64,000 nt of DNA from JAXMHQ01 sp046346665 (GTDB lineage: Bacteria; Verrucomicrobiota; Verrucomicrobiia; Limisphaerales; JAXMHQ01), in assembly GCA_046346665.1 (NCBI GenBank), contig JAXMHQ010000020.1, forward strand, positions 37,687-101,686, given 5' to 3'. The notes under the pieces were generated by a model, which saw only the letters and a program-made list of their open reading frames with translations, had not been told where the DNA came from and ran no database searches. Positions 9,579 to 17,547 of this stretch are shown piece by piece; within the stretch, counting starts at the first letter, position 1, and each line of letters starts with the position of its first letter. The position numbers were made by a program, and so were the translations under genes.

Positions 9579-9603
9579 CGTTGACTCATAATTCAGCTTA
9601 CCG
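9579..9603 (+). repeat. IS left terminal inverted repeat
   Basis: Matches the reverse complement of 10756-10780 at 23 of 25 positions; the differences are the central TT against CC. Confidence 0.85.
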
Positions 9604-9620
9604 GCAGGAAAAGCAGAATT

Positions 9621-10706
9621 ATGGGCGGCAAATCAAAGAAAGAATACCTGTTGGCGATCTGGGCCCGCTACCAGCGCGTGGGGCGGCGCTTCAAGAGCAA
9701 GATCCTGGATGAGTTCTGTTCGGTTTGTGGCTATGCCCGCAAATATGCGATTGGCCTGTTAAGCCGCAAGCCGGGGCGCAAGAGCAAGCGACGCGGCCCG
9801 CGCCGGCACTATGACGTTCAAGTGCTGGAGCCCTTGAAGGTAATCTGGCTGCAAAGTGAGCAGATGTGCTCCAAGCGCTTGAAGGAGGCGTTGCCCGTGT
9901 GGTTGCCGTTCTACGAGCAGAAACACGGAAAGCTGGCCGAACCGATTCGAAGGAAGCTGCTGCGAATCAGTCCGGCCACCATCGATCGACTACTCAAGAA
10001 GACCCGCGCGCGCCACCCCGGCAAAGGCTTGTGCGGCACACGCCCCGGCAAGCTGCTGAAGGTCCAGATCCCGATCCGTACTCGACAATCATGATGTGGA
10101 TCGGCCGGGGTTTTTGGAGGCCGACACCGTTGCTCATTGCGGCACCTCCATGGCTGGCAATTTTATCTGGAGCGCAACATTTACCGACATTTTCAGCCAA
10201 TGGACCGAAAACCGTGCCGTTTGGAATAAAGGCTCCACCGATGTATTGCGAGAGGTCAAAGAGCTGGAAACAACAATGCCCTTTGAGCTATTGGGCTTTG
10301 ATGTCGACAACGGCTCGGAGTTCCTGACTCATCACTTGTGGCGCTACTTGATGGATCGTCCCCGGCCGATCCCGATGACACGCAGCCGTGCGTATCGCAA
10401 GAATGACCAGGCGCATGTGGAGCAGAAAACTGGACCCATGTGCGCCAGCTCCTGGGTTACCAGCGTCTGGAGCTCCCGGAGTTAATCCCCCTGATCAACG
10501 ACCTCTACCGTAGCTGGGGATTATTCCACAACTACTTCTGCCCATCGCTCAAGCTGCGGTCCAAGGTCCGCAAAGGGTCCAAGACACTGCGGAGTTTACT
10601 CAAACCTCAAACGCCCTACCAAAGACTCCTGGAATGCCCACACCTCACACAGGAGCAGAAGGAAAACTACGCATCCAATACCAGACACTGGACCCTTTCG
10701 ACCTGA
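9621..10706 (+). pseudogene. Transposase, integrase-core (rve) type, two frameshifts
   Basis: Reading begins at ATG 9621 (MGGKSKKEYLLAIWARYQ) with an N-terminal DNA-binding part. Frame 1 ends soon after LLKVQIPIRT near 10085, where the sense continues in the +1 frame as DNHDVDRPGFLEADTVAHCG (10085-10430). It then returns to the first frame at 10430-10440, where one A seems missing in the run before CTGGACC (expected QKNWTHVRQLLGY). The acidic residues fit a DDE core: EADT, GFDVDNGSEF, and the glutamate in HVEQK. The last part is QLLGYQRLELPELIPLIN through PQTPYQRLL. The gene is probably inactive unless the shifts are programmed or sequencing errors; neither site has a classical slippery heptamer. 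Confidence 0.8.
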
Positions 10707-10755
10707 AAGAGCAGATTGAACAAAACTCAAAACCGTGTTCGATAGGACTCGCGTT

Positions 10756-10780
10756 CGGTAAGCTGGGTTATGAGTCAACG
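10756..10780 (-). repeat. IS right terminal inverted repeat
   Basis: Reverse complement begins CGTTGACTCATAACCCAG, pairing with 9579-9603. Confidence 0.85.
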
Positions 10781-10802
10781 ATCCCATAACCCCTCATTCC
10801 TT

Positions 10803-10828
10803 CGGTAAGGTTTTGCCGTGAGTCAACG
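10803..10828 (-). repeat. Degenerate second copy of the IS end
   Basis: CGGTAAG at one end and GTGAGTCAACG at the other match the true right end 48 bp away, with a changed middle. A matching outer piece, TTGACTCACAATAAA, lies at 9526-9540 outside the left end. This suggests doubled ends or the remains of an older insertion. Confidence 0.5.
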
Positions 10829-10863
10829 CGAGACAAGGATTTGAAGAGAAGCAAATGCGTTAC

Positions 10864-10935
10864 AACCGCCAATGAACGCCAATGAACGCGAATTTGCAGG
10901 AATCCATTCGCGTCTAGTCGCGTTCATTCGCGGTT
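10864..10935. repeat. Word hairpin, 10-nt period
   Basis: The left arm has AACCGCCAAT, GAACGCCAAT and GAACGCGAAT. The right arm has CCATTCGCGT, CTAGTCGCGT and TCATTCGCGG. It uses the same words as 4088-4160, on the other side of the insertion sequence. Confidence 0.75.
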
Positions 10936-10957
10936 CCTCACTCCGTCCCCTGCCCTG

Positions 10958-10986
10958 TTGTTCTTTTTTGATCACTGGGTTATATT
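10958..10986 (+). promoter_or_regulatory. Putative sigma-70-like promoter for 10994
   Basis: TTGTTC, 17-bp spacer, TATATT (5 of 6 to TATAAT). The ATG at 10994 follows the -10 box by only 7 nt, so transcription would begin about at the start codon (leaderless mRNA). Confidence 0.45.
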
Positions 10987-10993
10987 GGCACGG

Positions 10994-11119
10994 ATGAACC
11001 GGCTGACGAAACAGGAACAGTTGGTGCTGTGTGTCATCCTGGGGCTGCTGCTGACGGGTTGGGCGGTCCAGACTTATCGGACCGCGCATCCGCCCTCGGT
11101 GGAAATCGGGCAGCGCTGA
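10994..11119 (+). CDS. Small single-pass membrane protein
   Basis: 41 residues: MNRLTKQEQLVLCVILGL..., one hydrophobic helix (about 10-26, VLCVILGLLLTGWAV), then a short tail rich in Pro and charged residues. It starts right behind a good -10 box and ends 16 bp before the Minf_1886-type gene, so the two are probably co-transcribed. The N-terminus looks like the start of a longer ComEA-type or anchored protein, but the stop at 11117-11119 is clear. Function unknown. Confidence 0.55.
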   Translation: MNRLTKQEQLVLCVILGLLLTGWAVQTYRTAHPPSVEIGQR

Positions 11120-11135
11120 AGTTTGCGTATTTAAA

Positions 11136-11564
11136 ATGCAGGAAGCCACATTTGACGAGGGCCTGGACCTCATCCTGGCCCGGGATTCGCGGTATCAACG
11201 CGAAGGTTATGTGTTCGTGCGCGAGGCGCTCGATTACACGCAAAAAGCCATTCTCAAGGAAAACCACGGGCAAGCCCGACATGTCACCGGGCAGGAATTG
11301 CTCGGCGGCATCCGCGATTACGCCCTGGATCAATACGGCCCCATGGCCATCACCCTCCTTGACGAATGGGGTATCCGAACCTGCCAGGACTTCGGCGAAA
11401 TCGTGTTCGCCATGGTCGAAATCGGGTTGCTGGCCAAGACTGACAAGGACAGCCGGGCCGATTTCGAGGGCGGCTACGATTTCAACGACGCCTTCCGCAA
11501 ACCGTTCCTTCCGTCCAGCAAGCTAAGAGCCCCGGAAGCCGTCTCCAAGGCTGAAGGGAAATAA
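11136..11564 (+). CDS. Minf_1886 family protein
   Basis: 142 residues beginning MQEATFDEGLDLILARDSRY. The middle has YVFVREALDYTQKAI, VTGQELLGGIRDYALDQYGP and DEWGIRTCQDFGEIVFAMV, which mark the Minf_1886 family found in Verrucomicrobiota and Planctomycetota. It is a soluble protein without a known activity. The C-terminus (RAPEAVSKAEGK) is low-complexity and ends within the same AAGGC-GAAGG word that forms the tails of two other genes in this window. It sits 16 bp after a micro membrane protein. Family assignment is firm; function is not known. Confidence 0.8.
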   Translation: MQEATFDEGLDLILARDSRYQREGYVFVREALDYTQKAILKENHGQARHVTGQELLGGIRDYALDQYGPMAITLLDEWGIRTCQDFGEIVFAMVEIGLLAKTDKDSRADFEGGYDFNDAFRKPFLPSSKLRAPEAVSKAEGK

Positions 11565-11600
11565 GGCTTCGACGCGAATTAACGCGAATTACCACTAATT

Positions 11601-11769
11601 GGTGGGGCGAGACTCCGTCGAGCCCTCGAACCGGCTGGAGTGATGGAGTATTGGAGTTCTGGAGTATTGAAAGGGTCGCTGCGCGCGCTCCGCGGTCTTT
11701 TCCAACACTCCACAACTCCAGGACTCCACCACCCCATTTCCAGAACTGGGCTTGAGTCTCGCCCCACCG
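11601..11769. repeat. Composite element: dispersed 25-bp motif in inverted orientation around an 8-nt-word hairpin
   Basis: The left end is GGTGGGGCGAGACTCC followed by GTCGAGCCCT (11601-11626). The right end reads GGCTTGAGTCTCGCCCCACC (11750-11769), the same motif inverted and shortened. Inside, the arms at about 11642-11670 (8-mers ending TGGAG) and 11703-11735 (8-mers ending in ACTCC) are reverse complements. It fills the space between the Minf_1886 gene and the M16 peptidase gene. Confidence 0.7.
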
Positions 11770-11838
11770 TTTCGATGGGCTGACCGTATCCATTTGCTTC
11801 CCGCGGCGATCTGAATACCTTTCCGACCGACATTTGCT

Positions 11839-14391
11839 GTGACGACTCCTGCAACACCATCCAACGGCATCCCGCCGATTCCGCCCGGGGTGACTCTGAC
11901 CACGCTCGAAAACGGGCTCACGATCATCGTGCGCGAGGATCATTCCGCGCCCGTCGTTTCCGCCCAGGCCTGGTGCATGACCGGCAGTATCCACGAAGGC
12001 CCCTGGCTCGGCGCCGGATTGTCCCACGTCCTGGAACACATGCTGTTCAAAGGCACCACCACCCGCGCGGGCAGCCGCATCGACCAGGAAGTCCAGGAAG
12101 CCGGCGGCTACATGAACGCCTACACCAGCTTCGACCGCACGGTCTATCACATCGACGTCCCCAACACCGGCGCCCGCGTCGCCATCGACATCCTCTCCGA
12201 CATCATGCAGAACGCGACGCTGCCCGACGCGGAGCTGGCGAAGGAAATGGACGTGATCCGGCGCGAGATGGACATGGGCCAGGACGATCCCGGCCGCCGC
12301 TCCGGCCGCCGCCTGTTTGAATCGGCCTACACGAAGAGCCCCTACCGGTTCACCATCATCGGTTACCTGGACATTTTCAACGAACTCAAGCCGGACGATA
12401 TCCGGGGTTATTACCGGGAGAAATACGCGCCTAACAACATATTCTACGTCGTTGCGGGCGATGTGAAGAACGAAGAGGTCGTCGCCCAGATCAAAGCCTC
12501 CCACGGCGCCGCGCGCGCCCGGCCGCTGTCCTCCAACGCCCTCGCCGCCGAACCCCGCCAGGCCGCGCCGCGCGAGATCGTCGAGGAATCCTCCGTCGAA
12601 CTCGGCCACGTCCACTTCGCCTGGCACATCCCCGATATCCGGCACCCCGATGTCCCCGTGCTGGACGTGCTGGCGTCGCTTCTCGGCCAGGGCCGCAGCT
12701 CCAGGCTCTACCGCGAAGTCCGCGAAAACCGCGGCCTGGTCCATCACATCGACGCCTGGACCTACAGCCCGGGTAATCCCGGCCTGTTCGGAATCAGCGC
12801 CATCCTCGACGGCGAACAATACGCCGCCGGCCGCGACGCAGCTCTCGAGGAGCTTGAAAAAATGAAGTCCAGCCCGGTTCCACAGTCGGAACTGGACAAG
12901 GCGATCAAACAATTCGTCGCCGGCACTCTCGCCTCGCGCAAGACCATGCAGGGCCAGGCCCAGGACCTCGGCGGATCCTGGCTCGCGGCGAACGACCTGA
13001 ACTTCTCCGAGCGCTACCTCGCCGCGATCCGGAAAGTCACTCCGGAAGATCTCCAGCGCGTCGCGCGCCATTACCTGACCCCCGAGAACCGGACGATCTA
13101 CGCCCTGGTCCCGAATGGCCATGCGCCGAAAGCGGCGACCGACGCCCGGGCGGCCGGCGAACATCCGATCCACAAATTCGAGCTGTCCAACGGCCTGCGC
13201 GTGCTGGTGAAGGAGGATCATCGCCTGCCCTTCGTGGAGTTCCGCGCCGTGTTCCGCGGCGGTGTCCTGGCGGAATCGCCCGACAACAACGGCATCACCC
13301 AGCTCATGGGCAAGATGCTGCTCAAAGGCACCGCCACCCGGTCCGCCGAACAAATCGCCCGCGAAATAGAATCGGTCGGCGGCAGCCTCGACAGCTACGG
13401 CGGCAACAACAGCTTCGGCGTCAACGCCGAGGTGCTCAGCGGCGATTTCGAGGTCGGGCTGACCCTGCTAGCCGATGTGCTGCTGAATCCCACCTTCCCC
13501 GCGCGCGAACTCGAGCGCGAGCGCGAGGTGCAGATCGCAGGCATCCGGGCGCAGCAGGATCAGTTGCTGAAAAGCGCCTCGAACCTGATGAAACGCACCC
13601 TGTTCCAGGGAACCGGCTACGGACTCGACCCGCTCGGGACCGAATCCAGCGTTTCAAAAATCCAGGCGGCCGATCTTGCCGGTTTTCATCGCGGGTTCAC
13701 GGTGCCTAACAATTGTGTGCTGGCCGTGTTCGGCGATGTTCAGCCGGAGAAACTGCGCGCCGATCTCGAGAGGATTTTCGCCGGATGGAAACCCGGCACC
13801 CTCCCCGCGCCCGCTGCGGCCGCGCCGGCCGGCAAACCGGGCAAGGTCGAGGAACTGCGCGACAAAAAGCAGGCGGTGCTCGTGCTCGGATTCCCGGCCA
13901 CGACGATGTATGACGCGGACCGTTACGCGCTCGATTTGATCCAGGAAACGTGCAGCGATTTGGGATCTCGTCTGTTCCTACGTATTCGCGAAGAGCTCGG
14001 ACTCGCGTATTACGTCGGCGCGCAGAATTTTTCCGGCGTTCAACCCGGCTGCTTCAGCTTTTACGTCGGCACCATGCCCGAGAAGGCGGAACTGGTCCGG
14101 CAGGAACTGATGCGCGAAGCGGCGCTGTTGCGCGAGGAAGGCGTCACCGACGCGGAACTGCGCCGGGCGAAGGCGAAGATGCTGGGACAAAAGAAAATCG
14201 CGCGGCAGGACCTCGGGACGCTGGCCATGACGGCCGCGCTCGACGAAGTTTACGGTCTGGGCTTCGCCCACATTGACGCCGAGGACGCGCTCTACGAAGC
14301 CGTGACCCAGGAGCAGGTGAAAGCCGTGGCGAAAAAATACCTGCAGGACGCCGCCGCCGTGCTCGCCGTGGTGCGGCCGGAAATCACCTGA
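11839..14391 (+). CDS. M16 (pitrilysin-family) zinc peptidase, two-module
   Basis: 850 residues from a GTG start. The first module (about 1-420) has the inverted zinc motif His63-Val-Leu-Glu66-His67, with the third ligand Glu143 in the VIRREMDM helix, the spacing expected for M16. The second module (about 430-850) has the same fold signature (NNGITQLMGKMLLKGT) without the HXXEH motif, so it should be the inactive half that closes the chamber. No signal peptide is visible, so the enzyme would be cytoplasmic unless the true start lies further upstream; no ribosome-binding site is obvious before the GTG. It degrades peptides or unfolded proteins by family analogy. It is monocistronic and convergent with the M23 gene. 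Confidence 0.85.
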   Translation: MTTPATPSNGIPPIPPGVTLTTLENGLTIIVREDHSAPVVSAQAWCMTGSIHEGPWLGAGLSHVLEHMLFKGTTTRAGSRIDQEVQEAGGYMNAYTSFDRTVYHIDVPNTGARVAIDILSDIMQNATLPDAELAKEMDVIRREMDMGQDDPGRRSGRRLFESAYTKSPYRFTIIGYLDIFNELKPDDIRGYYREKYAPNNIFYVVAGDVKNEEVVAQIKASHGAARARPLSSNALAAEPRQAAPREIVEESSVELGHVHFAWHIPDIRHPDVPVLDVLASLLGQGRSSRLYREVRENRGLVHHIDAWTYSPGNPGLFGISAILDGEQYAAGRDAALEELEKMKSSPVPQSELDKAIKQFVAGTLASRKTMQGQAQDLGGSWLAANDLNFSERYLAAIRKVTPEDLQRVARHYLTPENRTIYALVPNGHAPKAATDARAAGEHPIHKFELSNGLRVLVKEDHRLPFVEFRAVFRGGVLAESPDNNGITQLMGKMLLKGTATRSAEQIAREIESVGGSLDSYGGNNSFGVNAEVLSGDFEVGLTLLADVLLNPTFPARELEREREVQIAGIRAQQDQLLKSASNLMKRTLFQGTGYGLDPLGTESSVSKIQAADLAGFHRGFTVPNNCVLAVFGDVQPEKLRADLERIFAGWKPGTLPAPAAAAPAGKPGKVEELRDKKQAVLVLGFPATTMYDADRYALDLIQETCSDLGSRLFLRIREELGLAYYVGAQNFSGVQPGCFSFYVGTMPEKAELVRQELMREAALLREEGVTDAELRRAKAKMLGQKKIARQDLGTLAMTAALDEVYGLGFAHIDAEDALYEAVTQEQVKAVAKKYLQDAAAVLAVVRPEIT

Positions 14392-14397
14392 TACCAT

Positions 14398-14448
14398 TGG
14401 TAGGGCGCCACTCCGTGGCGCCTGGCCGCGCGGAGCGCGGCCCTACCT
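14398..14448. repeat. GC-rich dispersed palindromic repeat between convergent genes
   Basis: TAGGGCGCCACTCCGTGGCG followed by a second palindrome (GCCGCGCGGAGCGCGGC) and CCCTACC. The outer TAGGGC/GCCCTA ends pair. It lies between the convergent stops at 14391 and 14451 and may serve as a two-way terminator. Confidence 0.55.
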
Positions 14449-14450
14449 CG

Positions 14451-15464
14451 CTAATACGTCAGCAGCTCCAGCAACTCGATTCCGTGCCGCCCGAGTTCCC
14501 AGCGGCTGCCTTTTTGCACCACCAGCTTGCGGCAGGGATTTTTGTGGTATTCGGCCTCGTTGACGGACACGAGGTAAAACCGGCTTTTGCTCTTCAACTC
14601 CGAGGCGGCGCGGGGGATGACTGAGAACGGGACGCCGTTGAAATTGAGCACGAGTTCGTAGCCGGCGATGCCTTCGCGTTCGGCGACCGGGTTGGGCTGG
14701 ACCAAAGCGGCGTAGCGTTTGAGCCAGGGAAAATTTGTGTCGCGGACCTGGACACGGCAAAGCTCCGTTTGCGATCGCAGCCAGGTGAGCAGGTGGAACT
14801 GGTCGCCCTGGTTGTGGGATTCGATGAGGATCGGGCGCGGGTCGAGGCCGAGGAGGTTCTGGCCGTTCCAATCGCCGTGATCATTGCGTTCGCCGGTCGA
14901 ATTCTTCTTGAACCATTCCGGGAACCGGTCGTTGACGAACAGGTTGAGTTCGAAATGCACGTGCGACCGGTCTTTCGCGATGCGCTGGCGGGTGTTGGAA
15001 GTGTGGCCCATCGTCGCCAACATCTGCCCGGCCCGGACCGCCACGCCCGCCTTGATCCCGGGCTCAATCCTGCTCAGGTGGGCGTAAAGCGAATACACCT
15101 CGATGCCGTCCACCACGTGTTTCACAACGACGTAGTTTCCGTAGTTCGACAGGGAGGACTTTGAGTTGACGTAAACCACCGTGCCGTCCGCGGTCGCCAT
15201 GACGGGGTCCGTGGGTTCGCCGCGCTTGTCGGGCGCGATGCACCGGATGTCGAGGCCTTCGTGCATCTGCCAGCCGTCGCTGCGCACGCAGCCGAAGCAG
15301 CCGCTGGTCCAGGGCTTGCCGGGTGTGGGAACGAAGAACGCCTCCTCGCCGCCCGCCTTGAACAGGGCGTTGTTGGCGGTGGGCAGCCGGAACGGCTGTG
15401 CCTGCAGCGCCGCCGGGCTCAAACAGAATGCCAGCCCCAGATACGTCAGGACCCGCGCTACCAT
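14451..15464 (-). CDS. Secreted M23-family peptidase (peptidoglycan endopeptidase type)
   Basis: 337 residues with a cleavable signal peptide (LGLAFCLSPAALQAQP). The LytM/M23 core spans about residues 60-200. The first two zinc ligands lie in MHEGLDIRC, a conserved ATADGTVVYV strand follows, YSLYAHLSRIEPGIKAGVAV matches the usual hairpin, and the catalytic H-x-H is in SHVHFEL. A long insert sits between the H-x-D and H-x-H parts, and a C-terminal region of about 130 residues is not recognised. It acts in the periplasm or cell wall. The gene overlaps the upstream lipoprotein gene by 7 bp, so the two are translationally coupled. Confidence 0.85.
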   Translation of the reverse strand: MVARVLTYLGLAFCLSPAALQAQPFRLPTANNALFKAGGEEAFFVPTPGKPWTSGCFGCVRSDGWQMHEGLDIRCIAPDKRGEPTDPVMATADGTVVYVNSKSSLSNYGNYVVVKHVVDGIEVYSLYAHLSRIEPGIKAGVAVRAGQMLATMGHTSNTRQRIAKDRSHVHFELNLFVNDRFPEWFKKNSTGERNDHGDWNGQNLLGLDPRPILIESHNQGDQFHLLTWLRSQTELCRVQVRDTNFPWLKRYAALVQPNPVAEREGIAGYELVLNFNGVPFSVIPRAASELKSKSRFYLVSVNEAEYHKNPCRKLVVQKGSRWELGRHGIELLELLTY

Positions 15465-15991
15465 TTGTTCGAATCCTTGTTCTGCTTGGCCACAAGTTCC
15501 AAACCGCGCGCAATCAATTCCGCCTCGTCCCGCGTCGCGTCCGGCGCAAAACTGATCACTCCCTTGTCCACCCGGCGCGAAATGATGGGGGCACCCAGCC
15601 AGCGCGACTGCTTCCGATCCTTGTCGCCAAAAGCCGAGTAAATCACCAGGCGCTTGCCGGGATTGGTCGTGGTGTATTCCTCCAGCAGCCAGGTGCCCTG
15701 TCGATTGAAATGGATTTCAAGATTGAACCCGCCGGGAACATCCACCACACGCGCGCCGGACACCAGTTGCTCCGTGAGGAACGGCTCCTTTTCGATCGTG
15801 AACATCACCGGGTTAACGCGGAACACCGGGACCTTGGTGGAGAACATCGCGCCCGCCGGCGCCTGGACATGCACCCGCAGGTTGGCGACCTCGTGATTCG
15901 GATTTTCCTTGTCCGTCGCGCAGCCGGCCAGCAGACCCGCCGCCAGCAACCCCGCCAAATAGATGTTGAATCGACTTCGCCCAGTACTCAT
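15458..15991 (-). CDS. Lipoprotein upstream of the M23 peptidase
   Basis: 177 residues. The signal ends in a lipobox (LLAAGLLAG, Cys24), so it should be a lipid-anchored envelope protein. The body contains VPGGFNLEIHFNRQGTWLLEE and a segment (RWLGAPIISRRVDKGVISF) that faintly recalls the SecD periplasmic head; the likeness may be only structural. It overlaps the M23 gene by 7 bp, suggesting it assists or positions that enzyme. It is divergent from the tiny basic gene at 16039, with 47 bp between the starts that must hold both promoters. Confidence 0.7.
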   Translation of the reverse strand: MSTGRSRFNIYLAGLLAAGLLAGCATDKENPNHEVANLRVHVQAPAGAMFSTKVPVFRVNPVMFTIEKEPFLTEQLVSGARVVDVPGGFNLEIHFNRQGTWLLEEYTTTNPGKRLVIYSAFGDKDRKQSRWLGAPIISRRVDKGVISFAPDATRDEAELIARGLELVAKQNKDSNKW

Positions 15992-16038
15992 AGTGACGAC
16001 ACAAAATCAGTACGCACAGCAGAAATGTAAAGATCCTT

Positions 16039-16146
16039 ATGAGCAAACAATACAACAAAGCCGAAGGCCGCAAGCGCCGCAAATCCTACATCAAACGCAA
16101 AAAGGCCGCCGCCAAAACCAAGAAGTCCAAAACCACCAAGAGCTGA
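16039..16146 (+). CDS. Tiny lysine/arginine-rich protein
   Basis: 35 residues starting MSKQYNKAEGRKRRKSYIKR and continuing Lys-rich to SKTTKS. More than 40 percent of residues are Lys or Arg. An ATG start, a clean stop and a strong intrinsic terminator 20 bp later all argue for a real, separately transcribed gene. Composition resembles ribosome-associated or RNA-binding peptides. No family is assigned here; a role in translation or nucleoid binding is inference only. Confidence 0.65.
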   Translation: MSKQYNKAEGRKRRKSYIKRKKAAAKTKKSKTTKS

Positions 16147-16166
16147 TCGACTTCGAGCTTTCCTCC

Positions 16167-16192
16167 AACCGCCCGGACCGGGCGGTTTTTTT
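16167..16192 (+). terminator. Intrinsic terminator of the tiny basic gene
   Basis: ACCGCCCG, loop GAC, CGGGCGGT, followed by seven T. Perfect 8-bp stem. Confidence 0.9.
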
Positions 16193-16200
16193 GTGGCATG

Positions 16201-16225
16201 GTGGGGCGAGACTCCGTCGAGCCCT
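16201..16225 (+). repeat. Dispersed 25-bp motif, single copy
   Basis: GTGGGGCGAGACTCC then GTCGAGCCCT, right after the terminator. Same motif as at 11601, 17427, 23007, and inverted at 25395. Confidence 0.8.
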
Positions 16226-16338
16226 GGAAGGTTCCCCCGGTCCTGACGGCCTCCATTCATCTGAAAAAACTTGCCTGAAGCCCGCTTTTATCGAACATTC
16301 CGGTCAAGTCACACAAGTTAATCAACCCACTGAATTTT

Positions 16339-17322
16339 ATGGGACGCATCTACAACACCATCGTTGAAACCGTCGGACACACGCCCCTCGTCAAGCTGAA
16401 CCGCGTCGCCGCTGGTCTCCCCGCCACTGTCCTGCTCAAATGCGAGTTTTTTAATCCGCTCGGCAGCGTGAAGGACCGCATCGGGATGGCGATGATCGAA
16501 GATGCGGAGAAGCGCGGGATTTTGAAGAAGGAGACGGTCATCATCGAACCCACCAGCGGCAACACCGGCATCGCCCTCGCCTTCGTCGCGGCCGCCAAAG
16601 GTTACAAGCTCATCCTCACCATGCCGGAAACGATGTCGCTCGAGCGCCGCACGCTGCTGGCCATGCTCGGTGCAAAACTGGTGCTGACGCCGGGAACGGA
16701 AGGAATGAAGGGCGCCATTGCCAAGGCCGAACAACTGGCCAAGGAAACCCCGAATTCCTGGATCCCGCAACAGTTTGAAAACCCGGCCAACCCGGCCATC
16801 CACATGAAAACCACCGCCGAGGAAATCTGGGAAGACACCGACGGCAAGGTGGACATCCTCGTCTCAGCCGTCGGCACCGGCGGCACGATCACCGGCTGCG
16901 TGGAAGTGATCAAGCCCCGCAAGGCGTCCTTCCAGGCCGTCGCGGTCGAACCGAAAGATTCCCCCGTCATCTCCCAAACCCTGGCCGGCCAGCCGCTCAA
17001 ACCCGGGCCGCACAAGATCCAGGGAACCGGCGCCGGTTTTATTCCGAAGAACCTGCACTTGAAGGATTCCAAGGGCAACCCGCAGATCGTGGAGTGTCTC
17101 CAGGTGAGCAACGACGACGCCTTCGCCATGGCGCGCCGCCTGGCCAAGGAAGAAGGCATCCTGGCAGGCATCTCGTCCGGGGCCAACGTGGTCGCCGCCA
17201 TCGAATTGGCCAAGCGCCCCGAGAACAAGGGCAAAGTGATTGTCACGGTCGCCTGTTCCACCGGCGAGCGTTACCTCAGCACCGCCCTCGCGGCCGAAGC
17301 CCGCGCGGAAGTGGGCGGCTGA
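16339..17322 (+). CDS. cysK: Cysteine synthase A (O-acetylserine sulfhydrylase)
   Basis: 327 residues. A PLP enzyme of fold type II that makes L-cysteine from O-acetylserine and sulfide in the cytoplasm. The PLP lysine is Lys45 in NPLGSVKDRIG, the substrate loop PTSGNTG is at 71-77, and the phosphate-binding GTGGT is near 175. Length and motif order are normal for CysK/CysM; SVKDR favours the sulfide-using CysK type. It stands alone, with a 25-bp repeat and the terminator of the previous gene upstream. No cysteine operon partners lie nearby. Confidence 0.93.
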   Translation: MGRIYNTIVETVGHTPLVKLNRVAAGLPATVLLKCEFFNPLGSVKDRIGMAMIEDAEKRGILKKETVIIEPTSGNTGIALAFVAAAKGYKLILTMPETMSLERRTLLAMLGAKLVLTPGTEGMKGAIAKAEQLAKETPNSWIPQQFENPANPAIHMKTTAEEIWEDTDGKVDILVSAVGTGGTITGCVEVIKPRKASFQAVAVEPKDSPVISQTLAGQPLKPGPHKIQGTGAGFIPKNLHLKDSKGNPQIVECLQVSNDDAFAMARRLAKEEGILAGISSGANVVAAIELAKRPENKGKVIVTVACSTGERYLSTALAAEARAEVGG

Positions 17323-17326
17323 TTTG

Positions 17327-17451
17327 AGTGCGGAATGCGGAATGCGGAATGCGGAATCCTGGCGGCACTCCTGTGACGCGGCGTTCTAAAGACGGGCCTG
17401 CCCGCCGTAGTCCCTGGCGAAGGCGGGTGGGGCGAGACTCTGTCGAGCCCT
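17327..17451 (+). repeat. Half-composite element: 7-nt words + 25-bp motif
   Basis: Four 7-mers TGCGGAA in a row, then GACGCGGCGTTCTAAAGACG, GGCCTG, and the 25-bp motif (17427-17451, one change, CTCTGTCGAG). The same order occurs at 22944-23031. It begins 5 bp after the cysK stop. Confidence 0.75.
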
Positions 17452-17460
17452 GACACTCAA

Positions 17461-17547
17461 TGGGAGGGACGGCGTCCCCGCCGTCCCCATACCAGCAAAT
17501 CTTAAATCAAACGGAAGTATGGGCCGGCGGGGACGCCGGCCCTCCCA
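17461..17547. repeat. GGGACGGCG-type inverted repeat pair
   Basis: 17461-17490 (TGGGAGGGACGGCGTCCCCG...) is inverted at 17519-17547 (...GACGCCGGCCCTCCCA); each arm also contains a small palindrome. The family recurs at 21621-21682. A-rich sequence follows. Confidence 0.7.

Larger units (their letters stand above)
9579..10780 (+). mobile_element. Insertion sequence with DDE-type (rve-like) transposase and ~25-bp terminal inverted repeats
   Basis: The left end (9579-9603) starts CGTTGACTCATAA and ends CAGCTTACCG. The right end (10756-10780) is its reverse complement with two central mismatches (23 of 25). Between them lies one transposase gene broken by two frameshifts. No clear target duplication is seen next to the ends. 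Second, weaker copies of the end motif lie outside, at about 9526-9540 and 10803-10828, so the real boundary may be wider. Confidence 0.8.

Noticed and set aside
10994..11119. Complete ComEA-like DNA uptake protein
   Set aside because: Only the membrane helix is present; the frame stops at 11117-11119 and no helix-hairpin-helix follows.
11482..13353. Long open frame on minus, opposite the M16 peptidase gene
   Set aside because: Its protein has no recognisable motif and mirrors a strongly supported gene with HXXEH. Long antisense frames are usual in GC-rich DNA.
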